Below, one piece after another: positions 26,513 through 33,242 of a stretch of 64,000 bases of DNA. The notes under the pieces are model-generated. The model worked only from the letters and a program-made list of their open reading frames with translations. It searched no databases and was not told the DNA's origin. Source of the stretch: Gordonia lacunae (GTDB taxonomy: Bacteria; Actinomycetota; Actinomycetes; Mycobacteriales; Mycobacteriaceae); the NCBI RefSeq assembly GCF_002149015.1, contig NZ_NGFO01000026.1:23924-87923 (forward strand). The letters run 5' to 3'. Within the stretch, counting starts at the first letter, position 1, and every line of letters starts with the position of its first letter. The position numbers and the translations under genes are program-made.

Positions 26513-26638
26513 GACTCGCTGGTTCGTCGGATCCGGTCACGGCCGCCCGACGGTCACACCGATACAGACGCAAAACCGGGTCCGCCATTCCGGGCGGTCT
26601 GCTGAATTGCGCAGTGACCACACGAAAGAGAAGTAGAC

Positions 26639-27076
26639 ATGGCTGTCAAGATCAAGCTCACGCGGCTCGGCAAGATCCGCAACCCGCAGTACCGCATCGT
26701 CGTCGCCGACGCCCGCACCCGCCGCAACGGCCGGGTCATCGAGACCATCGGCAAGTACCACCCCAAGGAAGAGCCCTCGCTGATCGAGGTCGACTCCGAG
26801 CGCGCCCAGTACTGGCTGGGTGTCGGCGCGCAGCCGACCGAGCCGGTGGCCGCGATCCTCAAGGTGACCGGTGACTGGCAGAAGTTCAAGGGCCTGCCGG
26901 GCGCCGAGGGCACCCTGAAGACCGCCGAGGCCAAGCCCTCGAAGCTCGACCTGTTCAACGCCGCGCTCGCCGCCGCCGACAACGAGCCGGTCGCCGCCGC
27001 GACCACCCCGAAGAAGAAGGCCGCCAAGAAGGACGCCGAGGCTCCCGAGGCTCCCGCCGCCGAGGGTGACGCGTGA
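26639..27076 (+). CDS. rpsP: 30S ribosomal protein bS16
   Basis: Small-subunit assembly protein. It has 145 residues, starting MAVKIKLTRLGKIRNPQYRIV. The core is ~100 residues. The remaining Ala/Lys/Glu/Pro-rich tail is a common actinobacterial extension. AGAGAAG lies before the ATG. It heads the rpsP-KH-rimM-trmD operon, and the KH gene begins inside its stop codon (GTGA overlap). Confidence 0.98.
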   Translation: MAVKIKLTRLGKIRNPQYRIVVADARTRRNGRVIETIGKYHPKEEPSLIEVDSERAQYWLGVGAQPTEPVAAILKVTGDWQKFKGLPGAEGTLKTAEAKPSKLDLFNAALAAADNEPVAAATTPKKKAAKKDAEAPEAPAAEGDA

Positions 27077-27315
27077 GCGCAGTCGTCGCCGACGCGGTCG
27101 AACATCTGGTCCGCGGAATCGTCTCCAACCCCGATGACGTCCGGGTCGACCTCGTCACCGGCCGCCGCGGCCGGCTCGTCGAGGTCCATGTGAACCCCGA
27201 CGACCTCGGCAAGGTGATCGGGCGCAACGGTCGTACCGCGACCGCGTTGCGCACCCTGGTCTCCGGAATCGGTGGACGCGGGATGCGCGTCGACATCGTC
27301 GACACCGACCGCTGA
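27073..27315 (+). CDS. KH-domain RNA-binding protein (KhpA type)
   Basis: Small RNA-binding protein of the KhpA/YlqC family, homologue of Rv2908c. It has 80 residues from GTG, overlapping rpsP by 4 bp. The KH core contains VHVNPDDLGKVIGRNGRTATALRTL with the GxxG loop (GRNG). In other bacteria KhpA pairs with KhpB to control cell division and envelope genes. Here that role is inferred. The position between rpsP and rimM is conserved. Confidence 0.94.
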   Translation: MSAVVADAVEHLVRGIVSNPDDVRVDLVTGRRGRLVEVHVNPDDLGKVIGRNGRTATALRTLVSGIGGRGMRVDIVDTDR

Positions 27316-27341
27316 CCGAGAATCCGAACACCGAGCGCATC

Positions 27342-27875
27342 GTGGATCTCGTCGTCGGCCGTGTGGTGAAGTCACATGGAATCCGTGGTGAGGTCGTCGT
27401 GGACGTCCGCACGGACGAGCCCGAGATGCGTTTCACCCCGAACTCGGTGCTGCGCGGCCGTCTGCCGCGCGGTGCCGGGGAACGGGAGTTCACCGTCACA
27501 GCCGCCCGGGAGCATTCCGGGCGGCTGTTGGTGTCGCTGGCCGGCGTCGCGGACCGGGATTCGGCTGACGCCCTGCGCGGCACGCTGTTCCTCATCGACA
27601 GCTCGCAGGTGGAGCCGTCCGACGACCCGGATGAGTTCTACGACCACGAACTCGAAGGCGTCCCCGTGCAACTCGTCGACGGTTCCGCGGTCGGCATCGT
27701 CGAATCGGTCCTGCACCTGCCCGGCGGTGAGTTGCTGTCGGTCCGGACCACCGACGACCGCGAGGTGCTCGTCCCGTTCGTCCGCGAGATCGTGCCGAGC
27801 GTCAGTCGTGAACTCATCGTGCTCGACCCACCCGAGGGACTGCTGAACCCGGATTCGCTCGACGAGGCGCCCTGA
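27342..27875 (+). CDS. rimM: Ribosome maturation factor RimM
   Basis: 30S assembly factor that binds S19. It has 177 residues from GTG 27342. The N-terminal VVGRVVKSHGIRGEVVV and the later PRC-barrel stretch EFYDHELEGVPV...LLSVRTTDDREVLVPFV are typical. The last base of its stop codon is the first base of the trmD ATG (TGATG), giving tight coupling of rimM and trmD. Confidence 0.96.
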   Translation: MDLVVGRVVKSHGIRGEVVVDVRTDEPEMRFTPNSVLRGRLPRGAGEREFTVTAAREHSGRLLVSLAGVADRDSADALRGTLFLIDSSQVEPSDDPDEFYDHELEGVPVQLVDGSAVGIVESVLHLPGGELLSVRTTDDREVLVPFVREIVPSVSRELIVLDPPEGLLNPDSLDEAP

Positions 27876-28594
27876 TGCGTCTCGACGTCGTGTCGATCTT
27901 CCCCGAGTACCTCGATCCGCTCCGAGTTGCCTTGCTGGGCAAGGCGATCGACGCCGGGCGAATCAGTGTCACGGTCCACGATCTACGGAACTGGGCCCAC
28001 GATGTCCACCGCAGCGTGGACGACTCGCCCTACGGCGGCGGACCCGGGATGGTCATGAAACCCGAGGTATGGGGACCGTGCCTGGACGAGGTGTGCCCCG
28101 ACGACGCGCTGCTGATCGTGCCGACCCCCGCCGGTGTGCCGTTCACCCAGGAGACCGCGCGTCGCTGGAGCACCGAGAAGCACCTCGTGTTCGCCTGCGG
28201 CCGGTACGAGGGCATCGACCAGCGCGTCTTCGACGACGCCGCACGGCGAGTGCGCGTCGAAGAGGTCTCCCTGGGTGATTTCGTCCTCATCGGGGGAGAG
28301 GTCGCGGTCATGGCCATGATCGAGGCGACCGTGCGTCTCCTCGACGGCGTGCTCGGCAATCCCCGGTCGCATCAGGAGGATTCGTTCTCCGACGGACTCC
28401 TCGAAGGTCCGAGCTACACGCGGCCGGTGAGCTGGCGCGGCCTCGACGTCCCGCCCGTGTTGCTCAGCGGCGACCACGCGAAGGTGGCCCGGTGGCGCGG
28501 CGAGCAGGCCCTCGAGCGCACGCGCGCGCGCCGCCCCGACCTGCTGGCGGACGCTGTGGACACCGCCACGGACCAACCGGGCGATTCCGGCTAG
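27875..28594 (+). CDS. trmD: tRNA (guanine37-N1)-methyltransferase
   Basis: Essential methyltransferase that prevents frameshifting. It has 239 residues. The knotted SAM site is marked by PYGGGPGMVMKPE, ACGRYEGIDQR and LGDFVLIGGEVA. SHQEDSFSDGLLEGPSYTRP is also diagnostic. In mycobacteria a lipoprotein gene and then rplS follow. Here a three-gene cassette intervenes, and a -10-like TAGGAT overlaps the trmD stop codon at 28592-28597. Confidence 0.98.
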   Translation: MRLDVVSIFPEYLDPLRVALLGKAIDAGRISVTVHDLRNWAHDVHRSVDDSPYGGGPGMVMKPEVWGPCLDEVCPDDALLIVPTPAGVPFTQETARRWSTEKHLVFACGRYEGIDQRVFDDAARRVRVEEVSLGDFVLIGGEVAVMAMIEATVRLLDGVLGNPRSHQEDSFSDGLLEGPSYTRPVSWRGLDVPPVLLSGDHAKVARWRGEQALERTRARRPDLLADAVDTATDQPGDSG

Positions 28595-28597
28595 GAT
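28592..28597 (+). promoter_or_regulatory. -10 candidate for the trmD-rplS cassette
   Basis: TAGGAT fits TANNNT and lies 38 bp before the first cassette gene. Its first three bases are the trmD stop codon. No convincing -35 was found. Confidence 0.3.
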
Positions 28598-28634
28598 TCG
28601 CCGGAGAGTCGACTCGCAGGGGGTTCGAGGGACG

Positions 28635-28979
28635 ATGCAGGGGTATTCGGCCATGGTCGGCGAGCTCGACCGTCAGCGTACGGAACTCGAGCGCATCCGG
28701 AAAGCGCTGTCGCAGCTGACCTCTCGGGCCACCAGTCACGATCGGCTCGTCGCCGTGACGGTCGACGCGCGGGGACTCGCGGTGGACATCACCATCGAAC
28801 CCGCTGCCCTGCGGCGTTACCGTGCGGACCAGTTGTCGGCTCTGCTCACCACGCTGATCGCCGAGGCGGACACCGCCCTGCGCGCCCGAACCGCCGAGGT
28901 GCTCGCCGGCGCACCGGATCTGCCCCTCGATTACGCCGACGCCGGCCTCGACAGGGTGGTGGCCGATGACGAATCCTGA
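28635..28979 (+). CDS. YbaB/EbfC-like small protein
   Basis: Family of small nucleoid-associated or ESX-linked proteins, with unknown role here. It has 114 residues. An N-terminal helix (about 8-30, LDRQRTELERIRKAL) is followed by a short beta region VTVDARGLAVDITIEP and a second long helix from about 55. This is the YbaB fold pattern. YbaB-like genes beside WXG-like genes are common in actinobacterial type VII secretion loci. It overlaps the next gene by 14 bp, so the three genes from 28635 to 30281 are probably one operon. Confidence 0.6.
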   Translation: MQGYSAMVGELDRQRTELERIRKALSQLTSRATSHDRLVAVTVDARGLAVDITIEPAALRRYRADQLSALLTTLIAEADTALRARTAEVLAGAPDLPLDYADAGLDRVVADDES

Positions 28980-29319
28980 CCCGGTCGACGTGGGGCAGAC
29001 GGACGGCACCCGGGTCGGTGCCGACCCCGTCGCGGCCGTCACGCTGGCGCGACGTCTGGCGGAGGTGACCGCGGGACTCGCGGGGGCGCGAGGCGAGCTG
29101 TCCGCGTTGCTCCACGACATCGATGCCGCGGTGGGCGTCGGCGACTCGGCGCACGCGTTCCGGATGGGATTCGCGCCGGCGGCCGAGACGATCGCCGAGT
29201 CCCTGCAGGATGCCGAGGATCGGCTCGGAGGGCATCGTCGGGCGCTCGTGGCCGGCGTCGACGCACTGGTCGACGCCGACGCCGAGGCGTCCGCGCGTCT
29301 CGGCCGGAGCACGCGATGA
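28966..29319 (+). CDS. ESX/EspC-like small helical protein
   Basis: 117 residues, mostly helical, with the hallmarks of the DUF2580/EspC or WXG100-like substrates of type VII secretion. After a charged N-terminus, helix 1 (about 22-52, VTLARRLAEVTAGLAGARGE) leads to a turn VGVGDSAHAFRMGF where a WXG motif would be expected, then helix 2 (about 70-110) ending DADAEASARLG. No Trp is present. It overlaps both neighbours (14 bp and 4 bp). No ESX secretion core is in the window, so secretion is inferred only. Confidence 0.5.
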   Translation: MTNPDPVDVGQTDGTRVGADPVAAVTLARRLAEVTAGLAGARGELSALLHDIDAAVGVGDSAHAFRMGFAPAAETIAESLQDAEDRLGGHRRALVAGVDALVDADAEASARLGRSTR

Positions 29320-30281
29320 CCCCGGGCGAGGCCGAGCGGATCGCGGAGGAGTTGGCACCCGGGGCGTGGCCGACCGCCGACGCCGCCGCCCTCCACGACT
29401 CGGCGCAGCGCGCTCGCGCGCTGGCCGCGTCGCTGGACGGCCTCGCCGCGGCGGTGGCGTCGGCGGCCGGGTCGTACACGGCCGGCGGTGCGGCCGACGG
29501 CCGGTTCCACCAGGCCGTCGTGGGTGGGCTCGGGCATACCGCCGGTGCCGATCTGCCCGGTGTGGCGGAACGTCTGCGTGCATTGGGGACGTCGCTGGAC
29601 GCGTATGCCCGGACCGTGACCGACACCCGACGGCAGATGTCGGTGATCGCACTGATCGCCGACCGCGACGCGCGGCGCGCCGAGGTGAACGCAGTGATCG
29701 GTGACGACACGTGGCGGGTGGAGGCCGCGAGCACGGGCCGGATGGCCCTCACCGCCGCCGGCGACGACCACACCGAACGGTCGGGTGAGGCAGGTCAGAG
29801 CGCCGGTGCGCCCGCGGCGACGAGCGGCATGATGCCGATGATGCCGTTCGGGGCGATGGGCGCGGCGGGAGCGGCCGGGGTCGGTGCTCTGGCCGGCGCA
29901 CGGGCACATGCCGCCCGCGACGCGGTCGGAGCGGGCGACCTGACCTGGCTACGGGCCCGCGCCGAACGACTGCAGACGACGGTTCCGTCGCCGATCGCCG
30001 GCTGGTTCCGGACGGCGGTGGGGGTCGGAACCGGTGATCGGGGAACGCGGGTCGTCGTCGTGGGGACCAACGACCCGCAGCCGTACCAGCGGGCCGGCGT
30101 CGAACTCGCCGACGACGAGGCGCTCACCGCCAACGGACGGGCGCCGGAGCTCGCGATCCTCGACCACATGGTGCACGCCGGTGTCACACCCAGGGCGATC
30201 GCCGCGGCCACCCCGATGGACCCGGCCACCATCTCCGCGTTGCAGGCCGAGGACGTCCTGGTCGTCGGCCCGCGCGCGTAG
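29316..30281 (+). CDS. Hypothetical protein with type-VII-like helical N-terminus and novel C-terminal domain
   Basis: 321 residues from ATG 29316, overlapping the preceding gene by ATGA. Residues ~20-125 are helical and Ala-rich, like the PPE/CpnT-type N-terminal domain of ESX effectors. About 160-200 is a Gly/Ala/Met linker (MMPMMPFGAMGAAGAAGVG). The last ~100 residues form a compact domain containing TRVVVVGTNDPQPYQRAG and APELAILDHMVHAGVTP, which I do not recognise. The layout resembles a secreted effector with a C-terminal module, but no toxin motif is visible. Confidence 0.5.
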   Translation: MTPGEAERIAEELAPGAWPTADAAALHDSAQRARALAASLDGLAAAVASAAGSYTAGGAADGRFHQAVVGGLGHTAGADLPGVAERLRALGTSLDAYARTVTDTRRQMSVIALIADRDARRAEVNAVIGDDTWRVEAASTGRMALTAAGDDHTERSGEAGQSAGAPAATSGMMPMMPFGAMGAAGAAGVGALAGARAHAARDAVGAGDLTWLRARAERLQTTVPSPIAGWFRTAVGVGTGDRGTRVVVVGTNDPQPYQRAGVELADDEALTANGRAPELAILDHMVHAGVTPRAIAAATPMDPATISALQAEDVLVVGPRA

Positions 30282-30293
30282 CCACTCCGCGAT

Positions 30294-30323
30294 TTCGTCG
30301 GCCCGGGGTGTCTCTGGCACAAT
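30294..30323 (+). promoter_or_regulatory. Promoter candidate of rplS
   Basis: TTCGTC (30294-30299), 18 bp, CACAAT (30318-30323), followed by AGTC. Predicted start near 30330, giving a leader of about 160 nt. Confidence 0.55.
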
Positions 30324-30488
30324 AGTCGGGTTGCCTGCCGACGATGCCCCGCCTCCGGGGCCGTCCGTGACCATACGTCAGTGACACCGTCGGCAGCGAC
30401 GCCAACGACTCGGAGCACGAACCGGTCGAGCCCTCGGGCCGCCAGGTTCCTCTGCTCAACGTTTTCCGCCAGACAAGGACCACGACAC

Positions 30489-30830
30489 ATGAACACGCTC
30501 GACTTCCTCGACAAGCAGTCCCTCCGCGACGACGTGCCGGACTTCGGCCCCGGCGACACCCTCGACGTCCACGTCAAGGTCATCGAGGGCAGCAAGGAGC
30601 GCGTCCAGGTGTTCAAGGGTGTCGTCATCCGTCGCCAGGGTGGCGGCGTGCGCGAGACCTTCACCGTCCGCAAGGTGTCCTTCGGCGTCGGCGTCGAGCG
30701 CACCTTCCCCGTGCACAGCCCGAACATCGCCAAGATCGACGTCCTCACCCGCGGTGACGTCCGTCGCGCCAAGCTGTACTACCTGCGCGATCTGCGCGGC
30801 AAGGCAGCCAAGATCAAGGAAAAGCGCTGA
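30489..30830 (+). CDS. rplS: 50S ribosomal protein bL19
   Basis: Sits at the interface of the two ribosomal subunits. It has 113 residues from ATG 30489. The in-frame extension to 30381 has no family similarity. GDTLDVHVKVIEGSKERVQ, GVVIRRQGGGVRETFTVRK and FPVHSPNIAKIDVL are family signatures. It has its own promoter-like sequence upstream, separating it from the cassette. lepB follows after 18 bp with its own -10. Confidence 0.98.
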   Translation: MNTLDFLDKQSLRDDVPDFGPGDTLDVHVKVIEGSKERVQVFKGVVIRRQGGGVRETFTVRKVSFGVGVERTFPVHSPNIAKIDVLTRGDVRRAKLYYLRDLRGKAAKIKEKR

Positions 30831-30836
30831 CGCGTC

Positions 30837-30842
30837 TAACCT
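30837..30842 (+). promoter_or_regulatory. -10 hexamer of lepB, leaderless position
   Basis: TAACCT, identical to the rplU -10, ends 6 nt before the lepB GTG at 30849. Confidence 0.5.
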
Positions 30843-30848
30843 GACGAG

Positions 30849-31703
30849 GTGGCCGACACACAGCGACCCCACGATGCCCCCGACGACGACCGCGACACCG
30901 ACGCCAAACGTCCGTGGCGCCTGACGACCGACCGGGACGATCCCGCCGACGAGCGCGGAAAGCGTAGATCCGGATCGGGCTCGCTCGTGCGCGAAGTCGT
31001 GATCATCGTGGGGTGCGTCCTCCTCCTCACCTGGGTACTGCAGACCTTCATCGGTCGGCAGTACGTGATCCCGTCGGAGTCGATGGAGTCGACCCTCATC
31101 GGCTGCGACGGCTGCACCAACGACCGCATCGTGATCGACAAGCTCACGTACCGGTTCGGTGATCCGCAGCCCGGCGACGTCGTCGTCTTCAAGGGTCCGT
31201 CGGAGTCGTGGAACGGCGCCTGGGTGTCGCCGCGGTCGACGAACCCGGTGATGCACAAGGCGCAGGATGCCCTGTCGTGGTTCGGGTTCGCGCCGCCCGA
31301 TGAGAACAACCTCGTGAAGCGGGTCATCGCCACCGGCGGCCAGACCGTCGAATGCCGCAACGACGAGGGCGTCGGCGTCAAGGTCGACGGGCGTCCGCTG
31401 CGCGAGCCCTACATCGACATGAAGCTCCAGGAGGAGACCGTGTCCTCGTTCGGGCCCGGCGTCGCCGGCCCGGGCAATCAGGTGCCGCCGTGTCTCGGTC
31501 CGGACTTCGGTCCGATCAAGGTTCCCGAGGGCAACGTGTGGGTCATGGGCGACAACCGGCTGAACTCGCAGGACTCGCGATACCACGTGGACGACCAGTA
31601 TCAGGGCACCGTCCCGGTCAGCGACATCCGCGGCAAGGTGCGCTTCATCATCTACCCCTTCTCGCGGATCGGTGGTGTCGGTTCGTTCAATCCGCAGCAG
31701 TGA
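30849..31703 (+). CDS. lepB: Type I signal peptidase
   Basis: Cleaves signal peptides on the outer face of the membrane. It has 284 residues from GTG. A charged 45-residue cytoplasmic N-terminus precedes a single transmembrane helix (about 47-67). The catalytic Ser78 lies in PSESME and Lys157 in NNLVKRVIATGG, and GDNRLNSQDSR is the box-E motif. It is long because of a loop at about 115-150 and is homologous to Rv2903c. rnhB follows after 10 bp. Confidence 0.97.
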   Translation: MADTQRPHDAPDDDRDTDAKRPWRLTTDRDDPADERGKRRSGSGSLVREVVIIVGCVLLLTWVLQTFIGRQYVIPSESMESTLIGCDGCTNDRIVIDKLTYRFGDPQPGDVVVFKGPSESWNGAWVSPRSTNPVMHKAQDALSWFGFAPPDENNLVKRVIATGGQTVECRNDEGVGVKVDGRPLREPYIDMKLQEETVSSFGPGVAGPGNQVPPCLGPDFGPIKVPEGNVWVMGDNRLNSQDSRYHVDDQYQGTVPVSDIRGKVRFIIYPFSRIGGVGSFNPQQ

Positions 31704-31713
31704 TGGGTGAGCT

Positions 31714-32403
31714 GTGACGACTCGATGGCCTCCGCGCTCTCCCGTCCGCCGCGCCGCGGGCCTGCGAACGTTCGAATTCGCATTGCATCGGCAGGGTCTC
31801 GGGCCCGTCGCCGGCGTCGACGAGGCCGGCCGCGGTGCCTGCGCCGGGCCTCTCGTGGTCGCGGCGTGCGTGCTCAAACCGACGCAGCTCGTCTCGCTCG
31901 CCGATCTCGACGATTCGAAGCGTCTCTCCGAGCGCACCCGCGAAGAGCTGTACCGCTCGGTGACGCGCTATGCGCAGAGCTGGAGCGCGGTGATCATCGA
32001 GGCCGCGGAGATCGATCGCATCGGCATCCACGTCGCCAACATCGAGGGCATGCGACGCGCGGTGGCGGCACTCGACGTGAAGCCCGGATACGTGTTGTCC
32101 GATGGCTTCGCGGTGCCGGGCCTGACCGCGCCGTCGCTGCCGGTGATCGGGGGAGACGGGGCGGCCGCGTGCATCGCCGCCGCCAGCATCATCGCCAAGG
32201 TCACCCGGGACCGGATCATGGTCGCGATGGACGACGACCTGCCCGGCTACGACTTCGCCATCCACAAGGGCTACAGCACAGCGCTGCACATGTCGCGGAT
32301 CGACGCGGCAGGCCCCTCGCCACAACACCGCATGTCATACCGTAATGTCGCGGCACGTGTGGTCACCAGCGCAAACGACAACAGGGATAGGCTGACAGGA
32401 TGA
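31714..32403 (+). CDS. rnhB: Ribonuclease HII
   Basis: Removes ribonucleotides from DNA and degrades RNA-DNA hybrids. It has 229 residues from GTG 31714. The catalytic motif VAGVDEAGRGACAGPLV, DDSKRLSERTREEL, the middle Asp in VLSDGFAVPG, and ASIIAKVTRDRIM are intact. The stop codon overlaps the ATG of the DUF2469 gene (32400-32403). Confidence 0.97.
   Translation: MTTRWPPRSPVRRAAGLRTFEFALHRQGLGPVAGVDEAGRGACAGPLVVAACVLKPTQLVSLADLDDSKRLSERTREELYRSVTRYAQSWSAVIIEAAEIDRIGIHVANIEGMRRAVAALDVKPGYVLSDGFAVPGLTAPSLPVIGGDGAAACIAAASIIAKVTRDRIMVAMDDDLPGYDFAIHKGYSTALHMSRIDAAGPSPQHRMSYRNVAARVVTSANDNRDRLTG
32388..32393 (+). promoter_or_regulatory. -10 hexamer of the DUF2469 gene, leaderless position
   Basis: TAGGCT ends 6 nt before the ATG at 32400, inside the 3' end of rnhB. 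Confidence 0.45.
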
Positions 32404-32711
32404 GTGCTGAGGATCTCGAGAAGTACGAAACCGAGATGGAACTCTCTCTGTACCGCGAGTACAAGGACATCGTCGGGCAGTTCACCTACGTGGTGGAGAC
32501 AGAGCGGCGCTTCTACCTCGCCAACGCGGTCGAGATGATCCCGCGCAACACCGACGGCGAGGTCTACTTCGAACTCCGCATGAGCGATGCGTGGGTGTGG
32601 GACATGTACCGCCCGGCGCGTTTCGTCAAGCAGGTCCGGGTGATCACGTTCAAGGACGTCAACATCGAAGAACTCGAGAAGGCCGAACTCCGCCTGCCCG
32701 ACGAGCCCTGA
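32400..32711 (+). CDS. DUF2469 family protein
   Basis: Highly conserved actinobacterial protein of unknown function, homologue of Rv2901c. It has 103 residues, acidic and rich in Tyr and Glu. It starts MSAEDLEKYETEMELSLYRE and contains YVVETERRFYLANAV and WVWDMYRPARFVKQVRV. No signal peptide or membrane segment. The constant position between rnhB and yraN suggests a link to nucleic-acid or envelope housekeeping, but nothing in the sequence names a reaction. Confidence 0.93.
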   Translation: MSAEDLEKYETEMELSLYREYKDIVGQFTYVVETERRFYLANAVEMIPRNTDGEVYFELRMSDAWVWDMYRPARFVKQVRVITFKDVNIEELEKAELRLPDEP

Positions 32712-32744
32712 CCGCGTGCGCAGTTGCAGACCCGACGTTGTTGA

Positions 32745-32777
32745 CGAGGCCCTGATCATCCACAGATCAGGGCCTCG
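32745..32777 (+). terminator. Hairpin after the DUF2469 gene
   Basis: 13-bp perfect stem, 32745-32757 with 32765-32777, and a 7-nt loop. No T-tract. It lies in the 115-bp gap before yraN and probably ends the lepB-rnhB-DUF2469 transcript. Confidence 0.75.
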
Positions 32778-32826
32778 CCCGTGCGGGGACGGCCGTCGAC
32801 AGTGGTTCTGGGCGACGCTGATCGGC

Positions 32827-33231
32827 ATGAGTGCACAAGCGCGCGACCATCCTCGCCCCGATCGACGCGGTCACATCGGCCGGCTCGGCGAGGATGTGGC
32901 AGCGGACTACGCGACATCGCTGGGTTGGACTGTCCTGGAACGTAATTGGCGTACCCGATACGGCGAACTGGATCTTGTGGCCGCCGACGGTTCGGTCCTG
33001 GTGATCGTCGAGGTGAAGACCCGAGCGAGTCGCACCTACGACGATCCGGTCATGGCGGTCACCCCGGTGAAGCTCACCCGGATGCGCCGACTCGCCCGAG
33101 TGTGGCTGGCCGGGCAGGACCGCAGGTGGTCCCAGATCAGGTTCGACGTCGTCAGCGTTCGGCTCGATCATGCCGCTCCCGACGATCTGGCCCGTGCGCG
33201 GGTGCGGCATCACCGGGGTGTCTACGTGTGA
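32827..33231 (+). CDS. UPF0102/YraN family nuclease-like protein
   Basis: Member of the YraN family with a restriction-endonuclease-like fold and unclear role. It has 134 residues from ATG 32827. An in-frame GTG at 32716 would place the N-terminus inside the hairpin at 32745-32777 and is unlikely. GRLGEDVAADYATSLG, NWRTRYGELDLVAADG and LVIVEVKTRAS carry the PD-ExK-like residues (E, D, ExK). It is followed 11 bp later by the convergent DUF4185 gene. Confidence 0.9.
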   Translation: MSAQARDHPRPDRRGHIGRLGEDVAADYATSLGWTVLERNWRTRYGELDLVAADGSVLVIVEVKTRASRTYDDPVMAVTPVKLTRMRRLARVWLAGQDRRWSQIRFDVVSVRLDHAAPDDLARARVRHHRGVYV

Positions 33232-33242
33232 GGTCTGGCGCG

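Larger units (their letters stand above)
26169..26638 (+). other. 470-bp gap before rpsP
   Basis: No gene can be supported. Minus-strand open frames here (26202-26621 and 26278-26511) are Arg/Pro-rich and lack a ribosome-binding site. The region holds a 12-bp perfect inverted repeat (26395-26406 with 26424-26435) and the rpsP promoter. Mycobacteria carry pknI and other genes at this point, so this may be a deletion scar. Confidence 0.5.
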
